DNA of 64,000 nt from an uncultured Prevotella sp. (GTDB lineage Bacteria; Bacteroidota; Bacteroidia; Bacteroidales; Bacteroidaceae): assembly GCA_900771975.1 (NCBI GenBank), contig CAAGPV010000013.1:1-64000 (forward strand). Reading direction: 5' to 3'. Made by a program: the position numbers and the translations under genes. The notes under the pieces were generated by a model, which saw nothing but the letters and a program-made list of their open reading frames with translations, was not told the origin of the DNA and did not search any database. Below, one piece after another: positions 44,508 to 53,664 of the stretch (positions are counted from its first letter, which is position 1; each line of letters begins with the position of its first letter).

Positions 44508-45527
44508 TTATTCGTTGTTGGGGGTTTCCGGTTCATCAGAAAGGGGTTCGGGTTTGTCAACATGAACAAACCGTTCTGTTTTTCTATGCGAGCGAATGGG
44601 CAACATTGCTTTCAACAACTTACCGGAGTCAACCAAATGGCGAGCTATAGCATCTAACATTCCATTAATATAGCCTGCGCTCTTTGGAGTACTATAGAGT
44701 TTTGCCAAATCAACATACTCGTTTATTGTGACACTAATGGGGATATTAGGGAATGTAAGCATCTCCGCTATTGCTATTTGCATAATCACAACGTCCATAT
44801 AAGCCAAGCGGGAGAAATCCCAGTTTCTGCTTGATTCGCTCATATAGCGTTGGTATGTATCTGCGTTCAATATGGTTGCGCGAAATAGTTTTGTAGCAAA
44901 ATCACGGTCTTCATCGTCCTTATATTCTGGCAAAAGCTCTTGTTCAGACTTATTTTCTGGAGAAAAGCGCTTTATAGTCTTCAAGACGAAAGTGTCAACG
45001 ATTTCCTTGTCATCGTTCCAATAAAGGCTTTTGTCCTCCAATATCGAGTCTAAGTCTTCATTTTCTTGTATTAATGTGCGATAAATTTTCCGCCAAATCT
45101 CTCTGTCAGCTTCGTAAGAATCGTCCGCATCTGCCATATATTCTTGATAAATACGGCTTTGTTCCACCTGATCGCACACTTTTCTAACAAACTCTATGTC
45201 GTTGTTCCACGTCAACTTTTGAGCTTCAAGAAAGTCATTCAGTTGTTTATTTTCTTCCAACTGTACAGCAAATCTGTTGTAAGCGAATCGTTGTGATGGC
45301 AATTCCGCCCCCTCACGTTGAGCCCGCTGGGTGCCAATCTCAAAGCGGCGACGCTCCTCGCGTGTTACAGCAACGATAAATGCGAGCAAATAATTATACA
45401 AATCATAGGCTTTAGAAAGGCTAAACAGCAATTCTTTCTCTGCTTGTTCCATGTTGTGATTGCCGTTCTGATAGTATGCATAGGTTAACTGTACAACCTT
45501 AATTCTAATTAATTCCCTATTAATCAT
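44508..45527 (-). CDS. nusB: Transcription antitermination protein NusB (long Bacteroidetes form)
   Basis: 339 residues, about 200 longer than E. coli NusB. The C-terminal NusB fold begins near FATKLFRATILN, with the signature PISVTINEYVDLAKLYSTPKSAGYINGMLDAIARHL. The N-terminal half is helical and starts with the related NRELIRIKVVQLTYAYYQ. The tail is Pro/Glu-rich. It binds boxA RNA with S10 in rRNA antitermination. It is the first gene of its operon; a -7 TAAATTTG is at 45572-45579. Confidence 0.92.
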   Translation of the reverse strand: MINRELIRIKVVQLTYAYYQNGNHNMEQAEKELLFSLSKAYDLYNYLLAFIVAVTREERRRFEIGTQRAQREGAELPSQRFAYNRFAVQLEENKQLNDFLEAQKLTWNNDIEFVRKVCDQVEQSRIYQEYMADADDSYEADREIWRKIYRTLIQENEDLDSILEDKSLYWNDDKEIVDTFVLKTIKRFSPENKSEQELLPEYKDDEDRDFATKLFRATILNADTYQRYMSESSRNWDFSRLAYMDVVIMQIAIAEMLTFPNIPISVTINEYVDLAKLYSTPKSAGYINGMLDAIARHLVDSGKLLKAMLPIRSHRKTERFVHVDKPEPLSDEPETPNNE

Positions 45528-45571
45528 TTGTTTGTCTTCTAACTGAAATGTCCGTCAAATTGAATCAAATG

Positions 45572-45579
45572 CAAATTTA
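45572..45579 (-). promoter_or_regulatory. -7 element of the nusB operon
   Basis: TAAATTTG on the minus strand, 44 bp upstream of the nusB ATG and divergent from the rplY promoter. Confidence 0.6.
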
Positions 45580-45640
45580 GACAAATTCCCCAATTCGTGC
45601 AAACAAACCATTGCTTTTTCTCTGATTTTCCAAAATATTG

Positions 45641-45671
45641 TTGCTCAATTAACAAGAAATAATTAACTTTG
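45641..45671 (+). promoter_or_regulatory. Promoter of rplY
   Basis: TTG (45641-45643), a 20-bp spacer and TAACTTTG (45664-45671). The leader is about 80 nt. Confidence 0.7.
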
Positions 45672-45756
45672 CACCGCTTTTTTACATTAGCACTCTCGTG
45701 TGATGGTGAATTAAGGCATGATTTAAAGTAAATTCTTAATTTTAGAGTAACACAAA

Positions 45757-46383
45757 ATGAAAGAGATTCAAGTATCAGGTCAGAAGCGTACAGACCTTGG
45801 AAAGAAAGCTTCAAAGACTCTTCGTAAGGAAGGGTTGGTTCCTTGTAACCTCTATGGTGAGGCAAAAGGCGAAAACGGTCTCCCCGTTGCATTGTCATTT
45901 GCAGCTCCTATGAGCGAACTTCGCAAGATTGTTTACACTCCACACATCTATGTTATTAATTTGATTATTGACGGTGAGAGTCACACGGCTATATTGAAAG
46001 AGCTTCAGTTCCACCCAGTTACAGATGCTTTGCTTCATGTCGATTTCTTTGAGGTGAACGATCAGAAGCCTATCACCATTGGTATTCCTGTTAAACTTAA
46101 CGGTTTAGCACAAGGTGTACGTCAAGGTGGACGTATGAACTTGTCTATCCGCAAAATCAACGTTACCGCTCCTTATCAGCAAATTCCCGAGCATCTTGAT
46201 GTAGATGTTACTGCTTTGGGCCTTGGCAAGAGCATCAAGGTTGGCGATTTGACATTCGATGGCCTCGACTTAGCTACTCCTAAAGAGGTTGTTGTATGTT
46301 CTGTTAAGACCACTCGTCAGGCTGCACAAGCTGCTGCAGCAAGCGAAGAGGGTGCTGACGCAGATGGTGCTGCAGCAGAATAA
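45757..46383 (+). CDS. rplY: 50S ribosomal protein L25/Ctc
   Basis: 208 residues. The N-terminal L25 domain (about 1-92, beginning IQVSGQKRTDLGKKASKTLRK) binds 5S rRNA. The C-terminal TL5-type beta domain (about 100-185) is followed by an Ala/Glu/Asp tail. It is the two-domain Ctc form. It heads the rplY-pth-S4-purN group. Confidence 0.95.
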   Translation: MKEIQVSGQKRTDLGKKASKTLRKEGLVPCNLYGEAKGENGLPVALSFAAPMSELRKIVYTPHIYVINLIIDGESHTAILKELQFHPVTDALLHVDFFEVNDQKPITIGIPVKLNGLAQGVRQGGRMNLSIRKINVTAPYQQIPEHLDVDVTALGLGKSIKVGDLTFDGLDLATPKEVVVCSVKTTRQAAQAAAASEEGADADGAAAE

Positions 46384-46419
46384 GTGGCGCACTAACAATG
46401 AAGGAAGAAGCATTTATCT

Positions 46420-46992
46420 ATGGATAAATATCTTATTTGTGGCTTAGGGAACCCCGGCAACGAATACGAAGGGACTCGCCACAATACAGGTTTTATGGTA
46501 TTGGACGCTTTTGCAAAAGCGTCCAATATTGTTTTTGACGACAAAAGGTATGGCTACCTTGCCGAAACCAGCCTAAAAGGCAGAAAGGTCTACTTGTTAA
46601 AACCCACCACTTTTATGAACCTTAGCGGTAATGCTGTACGTTATTGGTTAGACAAAGAGCACATCGACCAAAAACGGCTATTGGTTGTAAGCGATGATAT
46701 TGCCTTGCCTTTAGGTGCCTTCCGATTGAAAGCGAACGGTAGCAACGGAGGCCATAATGGCTTGGGGCACATCCAGCAACTCATAGGGCAAGACTATGCC
46801 CGCCTACGTATGGGTATCGGGAACGACTATCCCAAAGGAGGGCAAATTGATTGGGTGCTTGGCCACTATAGCGAAGAAGACCTCCAAAAGCTCAATCCAA
46901 GCATAGAAACGGCAGTAGACATCATCAAGAGTTTTGTTTTAGCAGGCATCGACATTACAATGAATCAGTTCAATAAACTTGGAAAAAAATGA
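46420..46992 (+). CDS. pth: Peptidyl-tRNA hydrolase
   Basis: 190 residues. It frees tRNA from dropped-off peptidyl-tRNA. The active-site His and neighbours lie in GTRHNTGFMVLD (about 18-29), with FMNLSG near 66, the conserved Asp in VVSDDIALPLG near 90 and GSNGGHNGLGHI. It lies 36 bp after rplY and overlaps the S4 gene by 4 bp (ATGA). Confidence 0.95.
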   Translation: MDKYLICGLGNPGNEYEGTRHNTGFMVLDAFAKASNIVFDDKRYGYLAETSLKGRKVYLLKPTTFMNLSGNAVRYWLDKEHIDQKRLLVVSDDIALPLGAFRLKANGSNGGHNGLGHIQQLIGQDYARLRMGIGNDYPKGGQIDWVLGHYSEEDLQKLNPSIETAVDIIKSFVLAGIDITMNQFNKLGKK

Positions 46993-47411
46993 ACAATACT
47001 GCCAGAATAGACAAATGGTTATGGGCTGCACGCATCTTCAAAACGCGCTCCATTGCAGCCACTGCCTGTAAAAATGGTCGTGTAACAATTAACGGAGCCA
47101 ATCTAAAGCCCTCCCACCTCATCAAAGAGGGAGAAGTTGTCAATGTGAAGAAACCGCCTATCGTCTATTCGTTCAAGGTTCTAAAAACCATTGAACAACG
47201 TGTTGGAGCAAAACTCATCCCTGAAGTTTACGAGAATGTAACATCTAAAAAGCAGTATGAATTATTGGAGATGAGTCGCATAAGTGGCTTTGTAGATCGC
47301 GCAAGAGGCACAGGACGCCCCACCAAAAAAGACCGTCGTCAGATGGATGCATTTACTGATCCCGTTCTCTTTGGCTTTGATGAAGAGGATGATTGGGACG
47401 AAGATGAATAG
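46989..47411 (+). CDS. S4-domain RNA-binding protein (Hsp15/HslR-like)
   Basis: 140 residues. The S4 domain (about 5-65: RIDKWLWAARIFKTRSIA, then GRVTINGANLKPS) is followed by a basic segment (GRPTKKDRRQMD) and an acidic C-terminal tail. In E. coli, HslR binds the 50S subunit carrying stalled nascent chains, which agrees with translational coupling to pth. Confidence 0.9.
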   Translation: MNNTARIDKWLWAARIFKTRSIAATACKNGRVTINGANLKPSHLIKEGEVVNVKKPPIVYSFKVLKTIEQRVGAKLIPEVYENVTSKKQYELLEMSRISGFVDRARGTGRPTKKDRRQMDAFTDPVLFGFDEEDDWDEDE

Positions 47412-47437
47412 CATTAACCACTCAAACTATACCAAAC

Positions 47438-47998
47438 ATGAAAAACATTGCCATTTTTGTATCCGGAAATGGAACCAATTGCGAGAACATCATCCACCAT
47501 TTCAAAGCCTCTTCGGTGGCTAAAGTGGTCCTGGTCGTTTCCAACAAGCCCGATGCTTATGCACTGGTTCGTGCGCACCGGAATAATGTTGACACAGCCA
47601 TTCTCTCAAAAGCAGACCTGAATAATTCTGGAAAAGTATTGGACTTGCTTTCTTCTTACCACGTTGACTTCATAGTGTTAGCTGGTTTTCTACTAATGGT
47701 ACCAGCCTATTTAATCAGTGCATTTCCAAAGCACATCGTCAACATCCACCCAGCCTTGCTTCCAAAGTTTGGCGGAAAAGGTATGTATGGCCACTATGTG
47801 CACGAAGCGGTAAAGGCTGCTGGTGAACAAGAAACAGGGATTACCATCCATTGGGTTAACCAGGCATGTGATGGCGGAGCCATTATCAGACAATATAAAA
47901 CAGCTATTTCTCCGACAGACTCTGCTGAAGAAATAGCCGAAAAGGTCCATTTGCTTGAAATGGAATTCTATCCTAAAGTGATTGAAAGTTTGCTTTAG
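47438..47998 (+). CDS. purN: Phosphoribosylglycinamide formyltransferase
   Basis: 186 residues. It transfers the formyl group of 10-formyl-THF to GAR in purine synthesis. The GAR loop SGNGTNCENI is at about 9-18. The catalytic Asn and His are in NIHPALLPKFGG, with GITIHWVNQACDGG bearing the catalytic Asp. It is 26 bp after the S4 gene, and its stop abuts the 3' end of the convergent outer-membrane protein gene. Confidence 0.95.
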   Translation: MKNIAIFVSGNGTNCENIIHHFKASSVAKVVLVVSNKPDAYALVRAHRNNVDTAILSKADLNNSGKVLDLLSSYHVDFIVLAGFLLMVPAYLISAFPKHIVNIHPALLPKFGGKGMYGHYVHEAVKAAGEQETGITIHWVNQACDGGAIIRQYKTAISPTDSAEEIAEKVHLLEMEFYPKVIESLL

Positions 47999-48051
47999 TA
48001 GTTAAACATCGGTCTACCAAAGCCGCCCCCGGAACCGCTTCTTGGCCTATT

Positions 48052-50970
48052 TCATGGATGTGGAGGTCCCATTGGTCCTTCGCCCCTATTAAATCTGCCA
48101 TTCTCCCGCATGTTGCTACGTGCTTCTTTCCCGCCAAAGAGATTGAAGCGGTAGGTAGCCTTAAACATCAAGTAGCTATTTATGCTATTATATTCGGTAT
48201 CAGTCCGGCTCATAGCGTTGATGGTGCGTGACAGATTACTTTGTTGTTGCAGGATATCAAACCATTGAACACTTACGGTTAAGGCATTCTCTTTCAAAAA
48301 GCTCTGAGACAATTGCGCATTCCATAACAGTTCATTCGTATTAAGCGAAGCGTCACTATAGCCTCTTCGACTCTGTTCGTGCAAGTCGGTTGAGAGGCTT
48401 GTACCCCATGGCAACGTTACTGTAAGGTTTGCTCCATAGGCATATTGCCAAGTATTGAGATTGCTTGCAGCCTGCATGGCGTTCTTGCTATGCGTATAAT
48501 TGAGTGAGCCGTCCAATTCCAGTTCAATCCACGACTTGCGATAACTTGCCGACAAGCGTTCTCCAACAGTGGTAGACTTTGTTATGTTTTTAGCCAATTG
48601 CTCCATATCACGCAATTGCAAATAGCTTGCATAGCGGTTATATCCCATTGTTGTAAACGTATTAACATTCCATACGCCGGCTGAATCCAAAGAAGTGTTG
48701 AACATTACCGCTGCGTTTGCATCCCAATTTCCGTTAACATTGACAGGCTGAACCGTCCTTGCACCTGTTTGAGAGTTGTAAGAGACGCTATTTCCTATAG
48801 CATTCCGTACCGAAGAAAGGTTCAGAAACGTCATGATTGAGCGTTGATGGTTTTGTATATAATTGTTATAGAAGAAGCGCAAACGGTTGGTAAAAGACGG
48901 CTTCAGTCCCGGATTTCCCCGTTGAACATTCTGGGGATCAGTGTTATCTACGATGTCCAAGAGCTGACTCATTGACGGCTGGGTGGCCGTTCCCCTGTAA
49001 TTGATGCGCAAATTGCTCTGTTTGCTGAACCGATAACGGAAATCCAGCGTTGGGCTCCAGTTCACCACGTTTCTTACTGTATCCACATGCACACCAAGAT
49101 AGTCTTGCATATAAGACGAATGTTGCGGTTGTAGCATCACGCCTGCATTCAGTCGCCATTTAGTTTGGTTCATTCTCAGCATCAACTGAAAGTCGTGTGT
49201 ATAAGTCCGATACTCGGAATAGCGGCTTAGCCCCTGGTCGAAGTAGTCTGCCAACGGCTCTGTCAAACAAGCCAAATAGCTATCCCACGAGCGGTAAGCA
49301 GGAGTAATGTTGTCAAAAACGCCATTATTCAAGCGGCTAAAATCGTAAGTTGAACGGTCGCTTTTGGAAAAAGAGTATTTATATTGATAACTGAATTGCA
49401 AATAGGTTTTGTTGGCTATTGGCTCACTGTAAACCGCTTTCACTGCATATCCCCAGTTCTTTGTAGGCATAAGGTTGTATCGGTAAGCCTGATAGGTTGA
49501 ATCTTGTCCAAGCATATCCATTAGTTGGAAATACTGCAAGTCCTGTGTAGAAAACGTTTTTGAATCTTCATCGCTATAATTACCGTCCACTCGCAAAGTC
49601 ACGTTACGTCCGTTTCCACTCAGCTTTCGGTTAACCTGTATCATTCCGTTGGCTGTTGTTGCATCCCCATACGAGATAGTTGTGGTTTTTTGTTTGTTAA
49701 CCACCCTGTCTTCTTGAGCCAGTTGTTCGATGGAAGCGTCGTCGAGCGGATTGTCTACATACTCATACGGATCTTCATTGAAGGCTGCCGATGAACTGAT
49801 AGTGCGTCCGTCTGTTTTCTTGAGGCTTATGCTGGGGCGAAACATGATATTCCACATTGAGTCTGGAGTCCATTCCATGCGGAAACGTGCATCCCAACTA
49901 TTGGTACGCGAGTAGTTTTGTGAAAGTCTGTTGGCAAACGACCCGGAAGAGGAGACAAAGTTTTCTGAAGCCACTTTGGTTGCCAGATCACCATCAGAAT
50001 GATTCCAACGCACACTACCATCAAGCTGAATAAGGTTTTTCTTCTCATAGTTCAGATTGAGGCCAACCATTTTCGTTGCATTCAGACCTTGCCTCAGGCC
50101 ACCGAATCCACCTCTAGGGCCACCGCCAAATCCCATATCATTGACGTTGTTGGCTCGTCCGAAGCCCATCATGCGCAACCCGTCTTTGAAATAAGCACCC
50201 ATGGCTTTTTCCGCATAACGGCTGTGTGTGCCCACGCCAAAGTCGAGGTTTCCAAACATCCCCTTGTTCATACCTTTCTTAATACCAAAGTCCAATACGG
50301 TCTGCTCCTCGCCGTCATCAATTCCCGTGACGCGCGAAAGATCGCTTTGTTGGTCGTAAGCCTTCACTTTTTCGACGATACTTGTAGGCAAGTTCTTCAT
50401 TGCGGTCTTTGTATCCCCCACCATAAACTCTTTGCCATCAACCAAAATCTTCTTCACTTCCTTACCATTAATCTTTATGGTTCCGTCGTCAGACACCTCA
50501 GCTCCTGGCAGACGTTTCACCAAAGCCTCTATGGTAGAGCCCTCTGGCACATGATAAGCTGAAGCATTATACTGAAATGTGTCTTCTTTCAAGACCACTT
50601 TGGCTGCTTGCCCCACTACTGTCACCTCTTGAAGCGTTTTCGAATCAGCCTTCATCTGCAGTTGCCCGAGCTGAATTTCTTTATCGTTGTCCACAATTAC
50701 ATTTTTGGTTAGGGTGCGATAACCTATCCCCGAAAACCTGACAATATACTTACCCTCCTTTGGAGCAGTAAGGGTGAACTTACCATCACCATCTGTTGTT
50801 GTACCTGCTACGTAACTGCTATCAGGGTTTAACAACTGTACAGGAGTGTAAAGCACACCCTCTTTTGTGTCTTTGTCAATCAGTGAGCCCATGATGGTAT
50901 GCACTTGTGCCTGCATTACACAGGCTAACATCACCAATAGGCACAATAAGACCGTTCTTTGTATTTTCAT
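48052..50970 (-). CDS. Outer-membrane beta-barrel protein with carboxypeptidase-regulatory domain
   Basis: 972 residues to the TGA at 48052-48054. The signal peptide ends MQAQ. A CarboxypepD_reg-like domain (about 24-108) and a TonB-plug-like domain (about 112-210: EGSTIEALVKRLPGAEVSDDGTIKINGKEVKKILVDGK region) precede a large OMP_b-brl_3-type barrel. Gly-rich inserts (GFGGGPRGGFGG) are near residue 280. Beyond the TGA the same frame continues 18 codons, reading a Gly/Arg/Pro-rich tail, to a TAA at 47995-47997. The stop may therefore be a nonsense change or sequencing error. The transported ligand, if any, is unknown. Confidence 0.85.
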   Translation of the reverse strand: MKIQRTVLLCLLVMLACVMQAQVHTIMGSLIDKDTKEGVLYTPVQLLNPDSSYVAGTTTDGDGKFTLTAPKEGKYIVRFSGIGYRTLTKNVIVDNDKEIQLGQLQMKADSKTLQEVTVVGQAAKVVLKEDTFQYNASAYHVPEGSTIEALVKRLPGAEVSDDGTIKINGKEVKKILVDGKEFMVGDTKTAMKNLPTSIVEKVKAYDQQSDLSRVTGIDDGEEQTVLDFGIKKGMNKGMFGNLDFGVGTHSRYAEKAMGAYFKDGLRMMGFGRANNVNDMGFGGGPRGGFGGLRQGLNATKMVGLNLNYEKKNLIQLDGSVRWNHSDGDLATKVASENFVSSSGSFANRLSQNYSRTNSWDARFRMEWTPDSMWNIMFRPSISLKKTDGRTISSSAAFNEDPYEYVDNPLDDASIEQLAQEDRVVNKQKTTTISYGDATTANGMIQVNRKLSGNGRNVTLRVDGNYSDEDSKTFSTQDLQYFQLMDMLGQDSTYQAYRYNLMPTKNWGYAVKAVYSEPIANKTYLQFSYQYKYSFSKSDRSTYDFSRLNNGVFDNITPAYRSWDSYLACLTEPLADYFDQGLSRYSEYRTYTHDFQLMLRMNQTKWRLNAGVMLQPQHSSYMQDYLGVHVDTVRNVVNWSPTLDFRYRFSKQSNLRINYRGTATQPSMSQLLDIVDNTDPQNVQRGNPGLKPSFTNRLRFFYNNYIQNHQRSIMTFLNLSSVRNAIGNSVSYNSQTGARTVQPVNVNGNWDANAAVMFNTSLDSAGVWNVNTFTTMGYNRYASYLQLRDMEQLAKNITKSTTVGERLSASYRKSWIELELDGSLNYTHSKNAMQAASNLNTWQYAYGANLTVTLPWGTSLSTDLHEQSRRGYSDASLNTNELLWNAQLSQSFLKENALTVSVQWFDILQQQSNLSRTINAMSRTDTEYNSINSYLMFKATYRFNLFGGKEARSNMRENGRFNRGEGPMGPPHP

Positions 50971-50981
50971 CTACTTTCTCA

Positions 50982-51051
50982 AATTTTGTCGATTATTTGG
51001 ATGTAAGAAATTGAAAAAGGTTTAATCGACAATTTTTTTATCGATTATTTG
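50982..51051. promoter_or_regulatory. Cluster of TCGATTA motifs between the OMP and aroB genes
   Basis: TCGATTATTTG occurs at 50989-50999 and 51041-51051, and the inverse TAATCGACAA at 51023-51032 pairs with TTGTCGATTA (50986-50995). The 234-bp divergent region holds nothing else recognisable apart from the aroB -7. Confidence 0.5.
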
Positions 51052-51162
51052 CCCTTTTAAAACTTGCACACTCCCCTATCAGTGTGCGCAAATTCATTGC
51101 TTTTTGTGTAAAAGAATGCTAAATAAGGTCCTCTGCAATCCGTTTTCATGAAAGAAAATAGC

Positions 51163-51170
51163 TATATTTG
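51163..51170 (+). promoter_or_regulatory. -7 element of aroB
   Basis: TATATTTG, 34 bp before the ATG at 51205. The ribosome site AAGGAAGG sits at 51190-51197. Confidence 0.6.
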
Positions 51171-51204
51171 CGATACTGTTAAACAACTAAAGGAAGGAAT
51201 GAAT

Positions 51205-52281
51205 ATGAAACAACAAATTGTTATTTCCAAGCATTTCAAGAGTGATTTGGCCTCTTCCATTGCAGAATGTGAGCGCGACAAGATATTTGTTTTGGTTGAC
51301 ACCAATACTCACAACACCTGCTGGCCGCTCATTCAAGACTATTTCTCCCTGAAAAATGCCATTGTCATCACCATTGAAGCGTCCGATGCCCATAAAGACT
51401 TGCAATCACTTTGTCATGTATGGGAATGTTTAGAAGCAGGAAAAGCCACACGGCACTCGCTCCTTATCAATCTTGGTGGAGGAATGGTTACCGATCTTGG
51501 CGGTTTTGCCGCCAGCACTTTCAAACGCGGCATCAACTTCATCAACATCCCAACAACCCTGCTTGCCATGGTAGATGCATCCGTAGGAGGAAAAACAGGA
51601 ATTAATTTTGGAGGATTGAAAAATGAGATTGGCGTTTTCAACGAGGCTTCCTGTGTGCTTCTAAACATGCGATGGCTACGCTCGTTGGATGCAGAAAACC
51701 TCTGCTCGGGTTATGCCGAAATGCTTAAGCATGGACTCATTTCCAACGAAGCCACCTGGGCTGAACTTATCAAGATGGACCTCAGTGACCCCAATCTCGA
51801 TGCTTTAGCCGATATGGTAGGCACAAGCGTGAAAGTGAAAGAGAACTTCGTCACCAAAGACCCCCACGAACACGGCATACGCAAAGCTCTTAACTTTGGG
51901 CATACCTTTGGCCATGCACTCGAAGAATGGAGCCTTCACAGAACTGAGACTTCACAAACCGACAACCGCATCAAGCCCCTCCTACATGGTTATGCCATCG
52001 CTTTCGGACTAATCTGCGAGCTCTATTTGTCGGCCATAAAAACCGGATTTCCAACCGAGCAAATGCATCAAACCATCAATTTCATCCGCCAATATTACGG
52101 ACAAGTGGACATTACGTGTGACGACTATGCCCAACTTATTGATTTGATGCATCACGACAAGAAGAGTACATCAGGCGAAATCAACGCCACGCTCTTGAGT
52201 AATATTGGGAAAATCAACATCAATCAAACGATAACAGAAGAAGAAGCAAAAGATGCTTTCGACTTTTTAAGGGAGGGATAG
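51205..52281 (+). CDS. aroB: 3-dehydroquinate synthase
   Basis: 358 residues from ATG 51205, set by the AAGGAAGG site 7 bp upstream; ATG 51199 is the alternative and an earlier in-frame ATG lies upstream of the -7. NAD-binding GGGMVTDLGGFAAS is near residue 90, followed by INIPTTLLAMVDASVGGKTGIN. The zinc ligands are the Glu of YAEMLKHG and the His residues of NFGHTFGHALE. Second step of the shikimate pathway. It lies 6 bp before the DUF5009 gene. Confidence 0.95.
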   Translation: MKQQIVISKHFKSDLASSIAECERDKIFVLVDTNTHNTCWPLIQDYFSLKNAIVITIEASDAHKDLQSLCHVWECLEAGKATRHSLLINLGGGMVTDLGGFAASTFKRGINFINIPTTLLAMVDASVGGKTGINFGGLKNEIGVFNEASCVLLNMRWLRSLDAENLCSGYAEMLKHGLISNEATWAELIKMDLSDPNLDALADMVGTSVKVKENFVTKDPHEHGIRKALNFGHTFGHALEEWSLHRTETSQTDNRIKPLLHGYAIAFGLICELYLSAIKTGFPTEQMHQTINFIRQYYGQVDITCDDYAQLIDLMHHDKKSTSGEINATLLSNIGKININQTITEEEAKDAFDFLREG

Positions 52282-52287
52282 GCCGAC

Positions 52288-53388
52288 ATGACACAAACAC
52301 AGAACAAGCAGCGACTTCTCTCTCTCGACATTCTCCGGGGACTTACCGTTGCCGGGATGATACTTGTAGATAGCGGAACCGACAACAGTTTCCTGCCTTT
52401 ACAACACTCTGTATGGAACGGAATGACCCCATGCGATTTGGTTTTCCCGTTCTTTCTCTTCATAATGGGCATTTCCACCTATCTTTCCCTAAAGAAGTTT
52501 TCCTTTAGCTGGAGTGGCACTTTGGCCCGAAAAATCATCAAGAGAACGGTTGTTTTGTTCTTGATAGGCCTTGGTGTCAACTGGTTTATCCTACTTATCA
52601 AGGGCATTCCGTTCGAATGGGGACAACTACGCTATATGGGCATACTACAACGCATCGCCCTTTGCTATGCACTGACAGCATCGTTGGCTATCTGCGTTCG
52701 CCACCGCTACTTTCCCTTGTTGATTGTGATACTGCTGTCTGCCTATACGGCATTGCTGCTATACGGGAACGGATTGGCCTGCGACACGTCCAACATTCTG
52801 CGACAAGCAGACGAATGCATTTTTGGCAAAAGCCATTTGTATCTCGACGAAGGCCCCATCGATCCCGAAGGGTTGCTTAGCCTCATCGCCTGTACGGCAC
52901 ACACCATGATAGGATTTTGCTGTTGCCGAATGATGGAACTGCAAAAGGACGTCAAAAGTAAGGTGTTGGTTTATTTAAGAATCGGTGCTATTTTAACCAT
53001 CAGTGGCTATTTGCTGACTTTTGCCATTCCTCTAAACAAACGCATATGGTCTCCCAGCTATGTTTGCGTTACTTGCGGCCTGGCTGCTTTGCTGCAAGGG
53101 CTCATCATGTATGCCCTTGACTTACAAACAGGACAGACGGTCTGGAAAACTGCTTTTTCCGATTTTTTCCGCGTGTTTGGCGTAAATCCCCTTTTTCTTT
53201 ACGTCACCCGTTTTCTGCTAACCGTATTCATGGTGCTCACAGGACTCGCCCGCCCATTGCACGCAGCCTTAGACGCCATCATTCCAAGCGCCCCATGGAG
53301 TGCCTTAGCCTACGCTATCATCATGGTCATGGCGGTATATTGCATAGGCGTCTTCCTTGACAAGCGGCACATATACATAAAGTTATAA
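52288..53388 (+). CDS. DUF5009 / heparan-alpha-glucosaminide N-acetyltransferase-like membrane protein
   Basis: 366 residues with about 10 membrane helices. The family start RLLSLDILRGLTVAGMILVDSG and the segment MTPCDLVFPFFLFIMGIST are conserved in the NagX/DUF5009 acyltransferase group. The predicted role is transfer of an acyl group to a sugar across the membrane, as in HGSNAT; the substrate is unknown. It follows aroB by 6 bp, so it is probably co-transcribed. Confidence 0.87.
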   Translation: MTQTQNKQRLLSLDILRGLTVAGMILVDSGTDNSFLPLQHSVWNGMTPCDLVFPFFLFIMGISTYLSLKKFSFSWSGTLARKIIKRTVVLFLIGLGVNWFILLIKGIPFEWGQLRYMGILQRIALCYALTASLAICVRHRYFPLLIVILLSAYTALLLYGNGLACDTSNILRQADECIFGKSHLYLDEGPIDPEGLLSLIACTAHTMIGFCCCRMMELQKDVKSKVLVYLRIGAILTISGYLLTFAIPLNKRIWSPSYVCVTCGLAALLQGLIMYALDLQTGQTVWKTAFSDFFRVFGVNPLFLYVTRFLLTVFMVLTGLARPLHAALDAIIPSAPWSALAYAIIMVMAVYCIGVFLDKRHIYIKL

Positions 53389-53458
53389 CGATAAAAAAAA
53401 ACTGACAATCTTTCTTTTATATACCCCTTAATCTCCAAGACCTTGCCCGTTGTCTTGC

Positions 53459-53543
53459 AAAAGCGGCCTTATTACCACCTAAAAGAGCCGGTTTTAGCTT
53501 CTAAGAACCAAGGTTTTGGCTTCCAATATGCCGTGTTTTAAAA
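53459..53543 (+). repeat. Interspersed palindromic repeat, copy 4 (diverged)
   Basis: Contains AAGCGGCCTTATTA, CTAAAAGAGCCGGTTTTAG (53479-53497; identical to the copy 1 module) and the degenerate AACCAAGGTTTTGG, then TGCCGTGTTTTA. It lies between the DUF5009 gene and the EamA promoter. Confidence 0.75.
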
Positions 53544-53610
53544 TCCATCACATAAGCCATTGGCTATCAATGCTTTGCGACAAACATTTTCATATCCAAC
53601 AAAAAAGCGG

Positions 53611-53618
53611 TAACTTTG
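53611..53618 (+). promoter_or_regulatory. -7 element of the EamA transporter gene
   Basis: TAACTTTG, 46 bp before the ATG at 53665. A weak ATTTTC is about 20 bp upstream. Confidence 0.55.
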
Positions 53619-53664
53619 CAGCAACAAAATAAAAAGATTGTACAAAACAAGGCAAACATCAACC

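Noticed and set aside
47995..48054. Selenocysteine or pyrrolysine recoding at the TGA of the outer-membrane protein
   Set aside because: No stem-loop resembling a SECIS follows and the context is low-complexity tail, so nonsense or error is simpler.
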